DNA from: Nocardia albiluteola
GTDB lineage: Bacteria; Actinomycetota; Actinomycetes; Mycobacteriales; Mycobacteriaceae
Direction of reading: 5' to 3'
NCBI RefSeq assembly: GCF_018860155.1
Contig: NZ_JAHKNI010000006.1
Coordinates: forward strand, 248,001 to 312,000
Length of the DNA: 64,000 bases
Shown: positions 1 through 7,996 of the stretch, in pieces
Layout: every line of letters starts with the position of its first letter
Numbering within the stretch: the stretch's first letter is position 1
Notes under the pieces: model-generated
Databases searched by the model: none
What the model was told of the DNA's origin: nothing
What the model saw: only the letters and a program-made list of their open reading frames with translations
Program-made: the position numbers and the translations under genes

Positions 1-11
1 AGTCTTCTCGG

Positions 12-857
12 GTGACCGAGAAGCCGAATGTACGCTCCGGGCCGATGTCACCCGGGCAGCCAGCGGGCAGTCCCTACGACGCGCCCACTGGTGAGTTCCC
101 GTCCCTGAAGACCATCGGCAGGGATGTTCCACGCACCGACGACGAACTCGGCCTCGACCCGGATGTTCCCGCGGCGACCCCCGACTTGCACGGCGCGGCG
201 GCGCGAACCGAAAAGCTGACCAGGCAGGACCCGCCCGCGGGCGATCCGGTCGCGGCCACCTACGCCTTCGCCACGATTCCCCCGGCCCCCACGCCCCCCG
301 ACGGCGCGGCTCGGCTGCGTCGCCCGCGCGCCGATGCCCGGCGCGGCACCCAGGATCTGGGCCTGCTGGGGCTGCGCCTGGTCCTGGGCTTGACCTTCCT
401 CTATCACGGCCTGCAGAAGCTGGCGGGCTGGTTCCACGGCCCGGGCCTCGGCGGCACCCGCGACATGCTGGCCCACGGCGGCTGGAAGCACGTCGAGCTG
501 TCCGCGTCGCTGCTCACCGTCTCCGAGGTCGGCGGGGGCATCCTGATCATCCTGGGCTTGGCCACGCCGCTGGCCGCGGGCGCCGTGCTGGCCTCGATCA
601 CCGACGCGTGGCTGTGGAAGGAGGGGATGGCCTCCGGATTCCAGTACAAGACAGTGGAACTGGAGTCGATCCTCGCGGGCCTGGCCGCCGTGCTGATCCT
701 TACCGGCCCGGGCCGCCTGTCCTTCGACCGCAACCGCGGCTGGGCCACCCGCCCGATGTTCGGTTCGTTCGCGGTGCTGGTCCTGGCGCTGATCGCGGCC
801 GCCGCGAGCTGGTTCTACCTGCACGGCGGCAATCCGTTCCACGGGATCTCCAGGTAG
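12..857 (+). CDS. DoxX family membrane protein
   Basis: 281-residue protein. Residues 1 to about 110 are Pro/Asp/Ala-rich and look disordered. The rest is a DoxX-type four-helix membrane domain, with hydrophobic segments near residues 118-138, 160-195, 215-235 and 245-270 and the DoxX-like stretch FLYHGLQKL. DoxX proteins are associated with membrane redox or thiol-stress complexes, but no substrate can be assigned here. The start is the GTG at 12; the frame stays open to the window edge, so a longer N-terminus cannot be excluded. It is convergent with ilvD and the two share a strong terminator at 919-951. Confidence 0.8.
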   Translation: MTEKPNVRSGPMSPGQPAGSPYDAPTGEFPSLKTIGRDVPRTDDELGLDPDVPAATPDLHGAAARTEKLTRQDPPAGDPVAATYAFATIPPAPTPPDGAARLRRPRADARRGTQDLGLLGLRLVLGLTFLYHGLQKLAGWFHGPGLGGTRDMLAHGGWKHVELSASLLTVSEVGGGILIILGLATPLAAGAVLASITDAWLWKEGMASGFQYKTVELESILAGLAAVLILTGPGRLSFDRNRGWATRPMFGSFAVLVLALIAAAASWFYLHGGNPFHGISR

Positions 858-918
858 GGACCTGCCAGGACGGCTACTGCGGTTCGCCGGTGGACCCGAT
901 CCGGCCGGACAGACGCCG

Positions 919-951
919 AAGGCCGGGGACTCGTCGCGAGTCCCCGGCCTT
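919..951. terminator. bidirectional intrinsic terminator between the DoxX gene and ilvD
   Basis: A perfect 15-bp inverted repeat (aaggccggggactcg / cgagtccccggcctt) with a 3-nt loop lies between two convergent genes. The arms begin with AA and end with TT, so the hairpin can work on either strand. Confidence 0.85.
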
Positions 952-965
952 CTTGCTGGGTCTGC

Positions 966-2807
966 TCAGGGCACCCGGCGAACCGCGCCCTTGTCGGCCG
1001 AGGTCGCCAGTGCCGCGTACGCCCGAAGTGCGGTGGTAACGGTGCGATCCCGGGCGACCGGCTGCCACGGGCGCTCGCGCGCATCCATTTTCGCGCGGCG
1101 CTCGGCCAAAACCTCGTCGGAGACCAGCAATTCGAGCGCGCGGGTGTGCACGTCGATACGAATGCGGTCACCGTTCTCGATCAGGCCGATGGCGCCGCCG
1201 CTGGCCGCCTCGGGGGACATGTGCCCGATGGACAGGCCCGAGGTGCCGCCGGAGAAGCGGCCATCGGTGATCAGAGCACACACCTTGCCCAGGCCCAACC
1301 CCTTCAGGAACGAGGTGGGGTGCAGCATCTCCTGCATGCCCGGTCCGCCCGCAGGACCCTCGTAGCGGATCACCACCACATCGCCCGGCTGGATCTTCTT
1401 GGCGAGAATCGCGGAGACAGCGTCCTCCTGGGATTCGAGCACCACGGCCGGGCCCTCGAAGGTGAACAGGTCCTCGTCGATGCCGGCGGTCTTGAGGATC
1501 GCGCCGTCCAGGGCGATATTGCCGCGCAGCACGCACAGCCCGCCCTCGACGGTGTAGGCGTGCGCGATATCGCGGATGCAGCCGTTGTCGGCATCGGTGT
1601 CCAGCGAGGACCAGCGGTTATCGGTCGAGAACGGCACGGTCGTGCGCACGCCGCCCGGTGCGGCGTGGAAGAGCTCGACGGCCTCGTCGCTGGCCTTGCC
1701 CGAGCGGATGTCCCAGGTGTCCAGCCACTCGTCGAGGGTGCGGGTGTGCACGGAGGTGACGTCGGTCTCCAGCAGTCCGCCGCGGCGCAGCTCGCCGAGG
1801 ATGGCGGGGATGCCGCCGGCGCGGTGCACGTCCTCCATGTGGTAATCGGAGTTGGGGGAGACCTTGGACAGACAGGGCACCCGGCGCGAGATCTCGTCGA
1901 TGGTGCCGAGATCGAAGTCGATCTCGCCCTCCTGCGCGGCGGCCAGGGTGTGCAGCACTGTGTTGGTCGAGCCGCCCATCGCCACGTCCAGGGCCATCGC
2001 GTTGCGGAATGCCTTGGCGTTGGCGATGTTTCGCGGCAGCACCGAGGCGTCGTCCTCGCGGTACCAGCGATTCGCGATCTCGACGACCGCGGCTCCGGCC
2101 CGCTCGAACAGCGCGCGGCGCGCCGCGTGGGTGGCCAGCGTGGAGCCGTTGCCGGGCAGGGCCAGACCCAGCGCCTCGGTCAGGCAGTTCATCGAGTTGG
2201 CGGTGAACATGCCCGAACACGAACCGCACGTCGGGCAGGCGCTGCGCTCGACCTCGGTGAGGCCGTCGTCGTCGACATCGGGGGACGCGCTGGCCGAGAT
2301 CGCGGTGATCAGGTCGGTCGGCGCCTGCGCGACACCGCCCACGACCACGGCCTTACCGGCCTCCATCGGCCCGCCCGAGACGAACACGACCGGGATGTTC
2401 AGCCGCATCGCGGCGTTCAGCATGCCCGGGGTGATCTTGTCGCAGTTGGAGATGCACACCAGCGCGTCGGCGGTGTGCGCGTTGACCATGTACTCCACCG
2501 AATCGGCGATGATCTCGCGGCTGGGCAGCGAGTACAGCATGCCGCCGTGGCCCATCGCGATGCCGTCGTCGACGGCGATGGTGTGGAATTCGCGCGGCAC
2601 GCCACCCGCGGCCCGCACCGCGCCCGCCACGATCTCGCCTACGTCCTTGAGGTGCACGTGGCCCGGCACGAACTGGGTGTACGAGTTCGCGATGGCGACG
2701 ATCGGCTTGCCGAAGTCGGAGTCGGTGAGGCCGGTGGCCCGCCACAGCGCGCGTGCGCCTGCGGCATTGCGTCCGGCCGTGGTGGTGCGTGAACGAAGCG
2801 GTGGCAT
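966..2807 (-). CDS. ilvD: dihydroxy-acid dehydratase (E. coli-type, 613 aa)
   Basis: It dehydrates 2,3-dihydroxy-isovalerate and 2,3-dihydroxy-3-methylvalerate to the 2-keto acids, the third common step of Val/Ile synthesis, and supplies the precursor for Leu. Iron-sulfur cluster motifs are visible: NCDKITPGM around residue 122 and CPTCGSCSGMF from residue 191. The C-terminus ends in the family-typical LRAYAALATSADKGAVR. The length and almost continuous similarity to the E. coli enzyme place it in the long [4Fe-4S]-type branch, not the shorter ~575-residue form I recall for M. tuberculosis IlvD. It is transcribed toward the DoxX gene and away from the PH-domain gene. Confidence 0.96.
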   Translation of the reverse strand: MPPLRSRTTTAGRNAAGARALWRATGLTDSDFGKPIVAIANSYTQFVPGHVHLKDVGEIVAGAVRAAGGVPREFHTIAVDDGIAMGHGGMLYSLPSREIIADSVEYMVNAHTADALVCISNCDKITPGMLNAAMRLNIPVVFVSGGPMEAGKAVVVGGVAQAPTDLITAISASASPDVDDDGLTEVERSACPTCGSCSGMFTANSMNCLTEALGLALPGNGSTLATHAARRALFERAGAAVVEIANRWYREDDASVLPRNIANAKAFRNAMALDVAMGGSTNTVLHTLAAAQEGEIDFDLGTIDEISRRVPCLSKVSPNSDYHMEDVHRAGGIPAILGELRRGGLLETDVTSVHTRTLDEWLDTWDIRSGKASDEAVELFHAAPGGVRTTVPFSTDNRWSSLDTDADNGCIRDIAHAYTVEGGLCVLRGNIALDGAILKTAGIDEDLFTFEGPAVVLESQEDAVSAILAKKIQPGDVVVIRYEGPAGGPGMQEMLHPTSFLKGLGLGKVCALITDGRFSGGTSGLSIGHMSPEAASGGAIGLIENGDRIRIDVHTRALELLVSDEVLAERRAKMDARERPWQPVARDRTVTTALRAYAALATSADKGAVRRVP

Positions 2808-3232
2808 GAGTGTTGGGTCCTCGAATCTCGTCGCGGGGGCTGTTCAGCGACAGCGAGTGCCTGAACGGCCTATTTACGTTACTCCCGAGTGAGGAGGTGG
2901 TGGACCGCCGGTGGGCGGGTGGTTTGCGCCGCGCGTCGATCGTGTCCCGGACGCGAGCGCACCACTACCAGCGTATACACCGCGGCCGGTATTCCCTCGC
3001 CGCGCGACCTACTACTGGCCGGTTAGCTGCGCGCGGATGCGTGCGCGGCTGACCCGCAATGTCGGCAGTCCCGATGCGGGTGATGTATCCGCGTTCAGGT
3101 GCCCGATCGTTCAGGTGCCGGAATGGAAGAGGACTCGCTGCGGGCGCCCGCTGCGATGCGGTCTATGTGGGAGTGCGCTGGTTCGCGGGCCGCGCGGAGA
3201 GCCGTTCGTCATGCGCGGCGATGTGTCCGCCC
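2808..3232. other. intergenic region between ilvD and the PH-domain gene
   Basis: About 425 bp with no supportable gene. Both flanking genes are on the minus strand, so the ilvD promoter and the 3' end of the PH-domain gene must lie here. I see no clear terminator hairpin and no convincing small ORF. Confidence 0.6.
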
Positions 3233-3856
3233 TCAGCTGCCGGACTCGGACGTGGGCTCGGTGTCGGCCTCGGCAATGTCCGGCCCCTCCGTAATGTCCG
3301 GCCCCTCAGTGGCGGGTGTCGTGTTTTCGGTGCTCTCGCCGTCGGTGTTCTCCGACACATCCTCGGCCCGCTCCGCTTCGGCTCGCTCCGCCTCGGCCTT
3401 GGCCGCCGCCGCCTCTTCCGCCGCGGCGAACGGGTCGGGAATGCGGCCGCCGGAGGCCTCGATCAGGGCGCGCAACCGGTCGTAGCCGACGGCGGGGAGC
3501 TTCACCTCGGACCCGTCCGTGAGGTGCGCGCGCACATATCCCCGCTTCGGGATGCTCACCCCCTGCACCTGTGACCAGTCGATATGCCGGGAGCCGAAGA
3601 AGGTCCGCAGGTCCAGCCCGGCCGCGGACACGGTGGTGCGGGTCCGCTCGACCCAGATCGCGGCCGCCGCTGGGATCGCGAACAGAATCCACATCACCTG
3701 GGGCCAGCCGAAGAACGGGAATGCCGCGCAGAACAGCAGCAGGAAAACCCCGATGTGAACCAGGCGGGGGATTCTGATCACCCGACCCGTATCAGCTCCC
3801 GCCTCGGCGGTGTGGGACGATCGAGCAGGTGGCACGGACTGATGCGACGAGGACAC
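3233..3856 (-). CDS. PH-domain membrane protein (Cfp6/Rv3004-like)
   Basis: 207 residues. A short hydrophilic N-terminus (1-28) is followed by two hydrophobic segments (about 30-66, VHIGVFLLLFCAAFPFFG and VMWILFAIPAAAAIWV). A bacterial PH-like domain follows (about 68-140, with TVSAAGLDLRTFFGSRHIDWSQVQGV), then an acidic Ala/Glu-rich tail. M. tuberculosis has a PH-domain protein (Cfp6) in the same divergent position beside ilvB1, which supports the assignment. The function is unknown; the family is membrane-associated. Confidence 0.78.
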   Translation of the reverse strand: MSSSHQSVPPARSSHTAEAGADTGRVIRIPRLVHIGVFLLLFCAAFPFFGWPQVMWILFAIPAAAAIWVERTRTTVSAAGLDLRTFFGSRHIDWSQVQGVSIPKRGYVRAHLTDGSEVKLPAVGYDRLRALIEASGGRIPDPFAAAEEAAAAKAEAERAEAERAEDVSENTDGESTENTTPATEGPDITEGPDIAEADTEPTSESGS

Positions 3857-3901
3857 ACCCTCATCCTCGCATTATGGCGAACGGACACAGATAACCGCCC
3901 T

Positions 3902-3918
3902 GTCTCACATAATGGGAC
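3902..3918. promoter_or_regulatory. candidate IclR-type (NdgR/LtbR-like) operator upstream of ilvB
   Basis: GTCTCACATAATGGGAC is an imperfect palindrome with half-sites GTCTCA and TGGGAC. It sits 17 bp upstream of the proposed -35 box of the ilvB leader promoter. A 14/17 match occurs at 42778-42794, and both half-sites recur on the opposite strand at 47114-47130, beside the iclR-type regulator gene. The regulator assignment is inferred from this distribution. Confidence 0.5.
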
Positions 3919-3934
3919 GCCAATGTCAAGTAAT

Positions 3935-3964
3935 TTGACTCCACGCCTCACGCACACATACCGT
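3935..3964 (+). promoter_or_regulatory. promoter of the ilvB leader transcript
   Basis: A -35 box TTGACT (3935-3940) and a -10 box TACCGT (3959-3964, matching actinobacterial TANNNT) are 18 bp apart. The predicted transcription start, about 7 nt downstream, falls at or next to the GTG of the leader peptide at 3972. The leader would therefore be translated leaderless, which fits the lack of a ribosome-binding site before it. Confidence 0.55.
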
Positions 3965-3971
3965 CGTTTGC

Positions 3972-4019
3972 GTGAATCGAATCGAGCTCCTCGTAATCGG
4001 CCGGCGCGTCCAGCGCTGA
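3972..4019 (+). CDS. ilvB leader peptide, Ile/Leu/Val-rich (15 aa)
   Basis: This short ORF reads MNRIELLVIGRRVQR. Five of the six codons from 3981 to 3998 are Ile, Leu, Leu, Val and Ile, the end products of the pathway encoded downstream. It is followed by a stem-loop (4003-4010 paired with 4046-4053, 8 bp perfect) and then by an intrinsic terminator at 4055-4088, about 50 bp before ilvB. This is the classical layout of ribosome-mediated attenuation. Leader-peptide attenuators before ilvB have been predicted in other actinobacteria by comparative genomics. No ribosome-binding site is visible, so leaderless initiation is inferred from the promoter position. Confidence 0.72.
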   Translation: MNRIELLVIGRRVQR

Positions 4020-4053
4020 GACTGATTACTTCAGCTCGCAGCTGCGACGCGCC
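4003..4053 (+). promoter_or_regulatory. leader RNA stem overlapping the end of the ilvB leader peptide
   Basis: ggcgcgtc (4003-4010) pairs perfectly with gacgcgcc (4046-4053). A smaller inner pairing joins gctga (4015-4019) with tcagc (4031-4035). The 5' arm lies within the leader ORF just after the Ile/Leu/Val codons, so a ribosome stalled there would disrupt it. Its exact role, pause hairpin or competing structure, is inferred. Confidence 0.5.
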
Positions 4054-4054
4054 A

Positions 4055-4088
4055 CCCTCGACCAGCCTTGGCTGTCGGGGGCTTTTTT
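4055..4088 (+). terminator. ilvB attenuator (intrinsic terminator)
   Basis: The stem ccctcga-(c)-cagc pairs with gctg-tcggggg around a 4-nt loop, with one bulged C and one U-G pair. It is followed directly by GC and six T residues (4083-4088). It lies between the leader peptide and the ilvB start at 4138, where a simple end-of-gene terminator would make no sense, so conditional termination is the best reading. Confidence 0.72.
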
Positions 4089-4137
4089 GTGTTCAGGTCA
4101 GTTCCGCAAGAACGACAAGCAGTAAAGGATCAAGACG

Positions 4138-6066
4138 GTGAGCGCACCTACCGCTCGGCCCGGGCCCAGTGCCCGCAGGCCCGCGCCCACGGCTACCCAG
4201 CCGACACCTGCGGCTACTGCCGCCCCGAACCGCCGCCAGATCCCGCCCGAGCGGGTCACCGGCGCGCAGTCGGTCGTCCGCTCCCTCGAGGAGCTCGGCG
4301 TCGACACGGTCTTCGGCATTCCGGGTGGTGCGGTACTCCCGGTCTACGATCCGCTCTTCGACTCCACCAAGGTGCGTCACGTCCTGGTCCGGCACGAGCA
4401 GGGCGCCGGTCACGCGGCGACCGGCTACGCGCAGGCCACCGGCAAGGTCGGCGTGTGCATGGCCACTTCCGGCCCGGGCGCGACCAACCTGGTCACCCCG
4501 ATCGCCGACGCCCAGATGGACTCGGTGCCGCTGGTCGCCATCACCGGCCAGGTCGGCCGGAGCCTGATCGGCACCGACGCCTTCCAGGAGGCCGACATCT
4601 CCGGCATCACCATGCCGGTCACCAAGCACAACTTCCTGGTCAACGACCCGATCGACATCCCGCGCACGATCGCCGAGGCCTTCCACCTGGCCGCCACCGG
4701 CCGCCCCGGCGCGGTGCTGGTCGACATCCCCAAGGATGTGCTGCAGGCGAACACCCTGTTCAGCTGGCCGCCGGAGATGCACCTGCCCGGCTACCGTCCG
4801 GTGACCAAGCCGCACGGTAAGCAGGTGCGCGAGGCCGCCCGGATGATCATGGACGCCAAGGCCCCCGTGCTGTACGTCGGCGGCGGCGTCATCAAGGCCG
4901 ACGCCTCGGCCCAGCTGCTGGAACTGGCCGAGCTGACCGGCATTCCGGTGGTGACCACCCTGATGGCACGCGGCGCGTTCCCGGACAGCCACACCCTCAA
5001 CATGGGCATGCCCGGCATGCACGGCACCGTGGGAGCCGTTGCGGCGCTGCAGAAGTCGGACCTGCTGATCACCCTCGGCGCGCGCTTCGACGACCGCGTC
5101 ACCGGACAGCTCGACTCGTTCGCCCCGAACGCCAAGGTGATTCACGCCGATATCGACCCGGCCGAGATCGGCAAGAACCGCCACGCGGATGTGCCGATCG
5201 TGGGCGACTGCCGCGAGGTGATCGCCGAGCTGATCGAGACCCTGAAGGCCGACCCGGCCGCGAAGGGCGCTCCGCTGCTGGAACTTTCGGAGTGGTGGAG
5301 CTACCTGGACAACATCCGCACGAGCTACCCGCTGGGCTGGAATCCGCCCTCGGACGGTTCGCTGTCGCCCGAATTCGTCATCGAGAAGCTGGGCCAGCTC
5401 GCGGGTCCGGACGCCATCTACTGCGCCGGTGTCGGCCAGCACCAGATGTGGGCCGCCCAGTTCATCAAGTACGAAAAGCCGCGCACCTGGCTGAATTCCG
5501 GTGGTCTGGGCACCATGGGCTACGCCGTTCCGGCCGCGATGGGCGCCAAGATGGGCGCGCCGGACAAAGAGGTGTGGGCGGTCGACGGTGACGGCTGCTT
5601 CCAGATGACCAATCAGGAGCTGGCCACCTGCGCCGTCGAGGGCGTGCCGATCAAGGTCGCGCTGATCAACAACGGCAACCTGGGCATGGTCCGGCAGTGG
5701 CAGACGCTGTTCTACGAGAAGCGCTACTCCAACACCGACCTGGGCACCCACACCCTGCGCATCCCCGACTTCGTGAAGCTGGCGGAAGCCCTTGGCTGCC
5801 ACGGCATTCGCGTGGAGAAGGAGGAGGACGTGGAGGCCGCGATCCGCGAGGCGCAGTCCATCAACGACCGCCCCGTGGTGATCGATTTCATCGTGGGCAA
5901 GGACGCGCAGGTGTGGCCGATGGTCGCCGCCGGCACCTCCAACGACGAGATCATGGCCGCGCGCGGCATCCGCCCGCTGTTCGACGACGACGAGGCGGCC
6001 GCCGAGCCGTCCGTCATCCACGAGGCGATGGCGCACGGGCGGGAACAGAAGGGCGAGAACGAATGA
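4138..6066 (+). CDS. ilvB: acetolactate synthase large subunit
   Basis: 642-residue ThDP enzyme that condenses pyruvate with pyruvate or 2-ketobutyrate, the first committed step of Val/Leu/Ile synthesis. Residues 1-36 are a Pro/Ala/Thr-rich extension. The catalytic Glu87 lies in RHEQGAGHAATGY. The ThDP/Mg motif runs from GDGCFQMTNQEL to ALINNGNLGMVRQWQ. It starts at GTG 4138 after AAAGGA. Its stop overlaps the ilvN start (ATGA), so the two subunits are translationally coupled. Expression is probably controlled by the leader peptide and terminator at 3972-4088. Confidence 0.97.
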   Translation: MSAPTARPGPSARRPAPTATQPTPAATAAPNRRQIPPERVTGAQSVVRSLEELGVDTVFGIPGGAVLPVYDPLFDSTKVRHVLVRHEQGAGHAATGYAQATGKVGVCMATSGPGATNLVTPIADAQMDSVPLVAITGQVGRSLIGTDAFQEADISGITMPVTKHNFLVNDPIDIPRTIAEAFHLAATGRPGAVLVDIPKDVLQANTLFSWPPEMHLPGYRPVTKPHGKQVREAARMIMDAKAPVLYVGGGVIKADASAQLLELAELTGIPVVTTLMARGAFPDSHTLNMGMPGMHGTVGAVAALQKSDLLITLGARFDDRVTGQLDSFAPNAKVIHADIDPAEIGKNRHADVPIVGDCREVIAELIETLKADPAAKGAPLLELSEWWSYLDNIRTSYPLGWNPPSDGSLSPEFVIEKLGQLAGPDAIYCAGVGQHQMWAAQFIKYEKPRTWLNSGGLGTMGYAVPAAMGAKMGAPDKEVWAVDGDGCFQMTNQELATCAVEGVPIKVALINNGNLGMVRQWQTLFYEKRYSNTDLGTHTLRIPDFVKLAEALGCHGIRVEKEEDVEAAIREAQSINDRPVVIDFIVGKDAQVWPMVAAGTSNDEIMAARGIRPLFDDDEAAAEPSVIHEAMAHGREQKGENE

Positions 6067-6566
6067 GTACGACCCACACGCTGAGCGTGCTCGTGGAGGA
6101 CAAGCCGGGCGTGCTGGCGCGCGTGGCGTCGCTGTTCTCCCGCCGCGGCTTCAATATCGAGTCCCTCGCGGTCGGCGGCACCGAGATCCCGGAGATCTCG
6201 CGCATGACGATCGTGGTGACGGTGGAGGATCTGCCGCTCGAGCAGGTCACCAAGCAGCTGAACAAGCTGGTCAATGTCATCAAGATCGTCGAGCAGGACG
6301 CCGACAACTCGGTGGCCCGCGAGCTGATCCTGGTGAAGGTGCGCGCCGATGCGAGCGTGCGGACGCAGGTCATCGAGTCGGTGAATCTGTTCCGCGCCAA
6401 GGTGATCGACGTCTCACCCGACGCGCTGACCGTCGAGGCGACCGGGACGCGGTCCAAGCTCGATGCGCTGCTGCGGATGCTGGAGCCGTACGGGATCCGG
6501 GAGATCGTGCAGTCGGGTGTCGTCGCGGTGGGCCGCGGGCCGAAGTCGATCACCGCGACTCGCTAA
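6063..6566 (+). CDS. ilvN: acetolactate synthase small (regulatory) subunit
   Basis: 167 residues. An N-terminal ACT domain begins THTLSVLVEDKPGVLARVASLFSRR and carries the valine-binding regulatory fold; the C-terminal domain ends in GVVAVGRGPKSITATR. It binds and activates IlvB and confers feedback inhibition. The ATG at 6063 overlaps the ilvB stop by 4 nt. The TAA stop lies inside the first copy of a 58-bp tandem repeat (6562-6678), so the repeat begins exactly at the end of the gene. Confidence 0.96.
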   Translation: MSTTHTLSVLVEDKPGVLARVASLFSRRGFNIESLAVGGTEIPEISRMTIVVTVEDLPLEQVTKQLNKLVNVIKIVEQDADNSVARELILVKVRADASVRTQVIESVNLFRAKVIDVSPDALTVEATGTRSKLDALLRMLEPYGIREIVQSGVVAVGRGPKSITATR

Positions 6567-6678
6567 CGCTCGCCACGGTGCCGCACTGTGTCTCTGGGCA
6601 CTCCGCAAGCTCCGTGCCGGGCTAACGCTCGCCGCGGTGCCGCGCTGTGTCTCTGGGCACTCCGCAAGCTCCGTGCCG
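6562..6678. repeat. tandem 58-bp direct repeat at the 3' end of ilvN
   Basis: Copies at 6562-6619 and 6621-6678 differ at only two positions (ccacggtgccgcactg against ccgcggtgccgcgctg) and have a period of 59. The first copy includes the ilvN stop codon. Each contains GGGCAC...GTGCC, which can fold into a hairpin, so the element may act as a terminator or mRNA end or may be a mobile REP-like unit. Confidence 0.8.
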
Positions 6679-6901
6679 CGATAGGTACCTGTCCGCAGGC
6701 TTCGTACCAGCAGGTAATGGATGGGCACTGCAAAGATGCGGTGCACCGGAGACTAATGTGGTCGCCGATCGAAGGTTGGCGCACTGCTTCCCGCAGCTGC
6801 GGGGTCCGATCGAAATTGATGAATTGAACTGAACGTGCGCTTCGGCGTGCACCGCACATTCCCCGCCCGCCGGGGATGAGCCTCTCAGAAGGGAAACACC
6901 A
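6679..6901 (+). promoter_or_regulatory. ilvC upstream region
   Basis: About 220 bp without a supportable gene separate the repeat from ilvC. A 6-bp hairpin (TCCCCG 6860-6865 with CGGGGA 6871-6876) lies just before the ribosome-binding region agaaggg. With the repeat it separates ilvBN from ilvC by 335 bp, so ilvC probably has its own promoter, although I could not define its -35 and -10 boxes with confidence. Confidence 0.4.
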
Positions 6902-7915
6902 GTGGCTGTCGAGATGTTCTACGACGACGATGCCGACCTGTCGATCATCCAGGGCCGCAAGGTCGCCGTCATCGGTTACGGCTCGCAGGGGCACGCGCAC
7001 TCGCTGAGCCTGCGCGACTCGGGCGTCGAGGTCCGCATCGGCCTCAAGGAGGGCTCCAAGTCGCGCGAGAAGGCCGAGGAGGCCGGTCTGACCGTCGGCA
7101 CCCCCGCCGAGGTGTCCGCGTGGGCCGACGTGATCATGGTGCTCGCCCCCGACACCGCGCAGGCCAAGATCTTCACCGAGGACATCGAGCCGAACCTGAA
7201 GGACGGCGACGCGCTGTTCTTCGGCCACGGCCTGAACATCCACTTCGGCCTGATCAAGGCCCCCGCTGGCGTCACCGTCGGCATGGTCGCCCCGAAGGGC
7301 CCGGGCCACCTGGTCCGCCGTCAGTTCGTCGACGGCAAGGGCGTTCCGGCCCTGATCGCCATCGACCAGGACCCGAAGGGCGAGGGCCAGGCCCTGGCGC
7401 TGTCGTGGGCCAAGGGCATCGGCGGCACCCGCGCGGGCGTCATCAAGACCACCTTCAAGGAGGAGACCGAGACCGACCTGTTCGGTGAGCAGGCCGTGCT
7501 CTGCGGTGGCACCGAGGAACTGGTCAAGACCGGTTTCGAGGTCATGGTCGAGGCGGGCTATGCCCCCGAGATGGCCTACTTCGAGGTGCTGCACGAGCTC
7601 AAGCTGATCGTCGACCTCATGTACGAAGGCGGCATCGCCCGCATGAACTACTCCGTCTCCGACACCGCCGAGTTCGGCGGCTACCTCTCGGGCCCGCGCG
7701 TCATCGACGCCGACACCAAGAAGCGCATGGAAGCCATCCTGAAGGACATCCAGGACGGCACCTTCGTCAAGCGCCTGGTCGCCAACGTCGAGGGCGGCAA
7801 CAAGGAGCTCGAGGGGCTGCGTAAGCAGAACGCCGAGCACCCGATCGAGGTCACCGGTGCGAAGCTGCGTGGGCTGATGAGCTGGGTGGATCGCCCGATC
7901 ACCGAGACCGCGTAA
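6902..7915 (+). CDS. ilvC: ketol-acid reductoisomerase (class I)
   Basis: 337 residues, typical of the short class I enzyme. It isomerises and reduces acetolactate and acetohydroxybutyrate with NADPH and Mg. The Rossmann motif GYGSQGHAHSLSLRDSG is at about residues 24-40, and the C-terminal knotted domain contains YFEVLHELKLIVDLMYEGG. The start is GTG 6902 after agaaggg. It is followed by a strong hairpin at 7931-7966. Confidence 0.97.
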   Translation: MAVEMFYDDDADLSIIQGRKVAVIGYGSQGHAHSLSLRDSGVEVRIGLKEGSKSREKAEEAGLTVGTPAEVSAWADVIMVLAPDTAQAKIFTEDIEPNLKDGDALFFGHGLNIHFGLIKAPAGVTVGMVAPKGPGHLVRRQFVDGKGVPALIAIDQDPKGEGQALALSWAKGIGGTRAGVIKTTFKEETETDLFGEQAVLCGGTEELVKTGFEVMVEAGYAPEMAYFEVLHELKLIVDLMYEGGIARMNYSVSDTAEFGGYLSGPRVIDADTKKRMEAILKDIQDGTFVKRLVANVEGGNKELEGLRKQNAEHPIEVTGAKLRGLMSWVDRPITETA

Positions 7916-7930
7916 GGGTTTTCGCTGCTT

Positions 7931-7966
7931 CGAGGGCCCGTTCGCCGAAAGGTGAGCGGGCCCTCG
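7931..7966. terminator. terminator between ilvC and the DUF574 methyltransferase gene
   Basis: Perfect 10-bp arms (cgagggcccg / cgggccctcg) enclose a 16-nt loop between two convergent genes. There is no long T run, so its strength is uncertain. Confidence 0.65.
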
Positions 7967-7996
7967 GCCGTGTGACGATGCGGATGCTCGCGGCGG

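Noticed and set aside
48..842. Long minus-strand open frame opposite the DoxX gene.
   Set aside because: A high-G+C shadow frame: Gln/Arg/Gly-rich, no family similarity, and the plus-strand DoxX protein explains the sequence.
4093..6036. 647-codon minus-strand open frame opposite ilvB.
   Set aside because: Composition typical of an antisense frame in GC-rich DNA; the ilvB reading is unambiguous.
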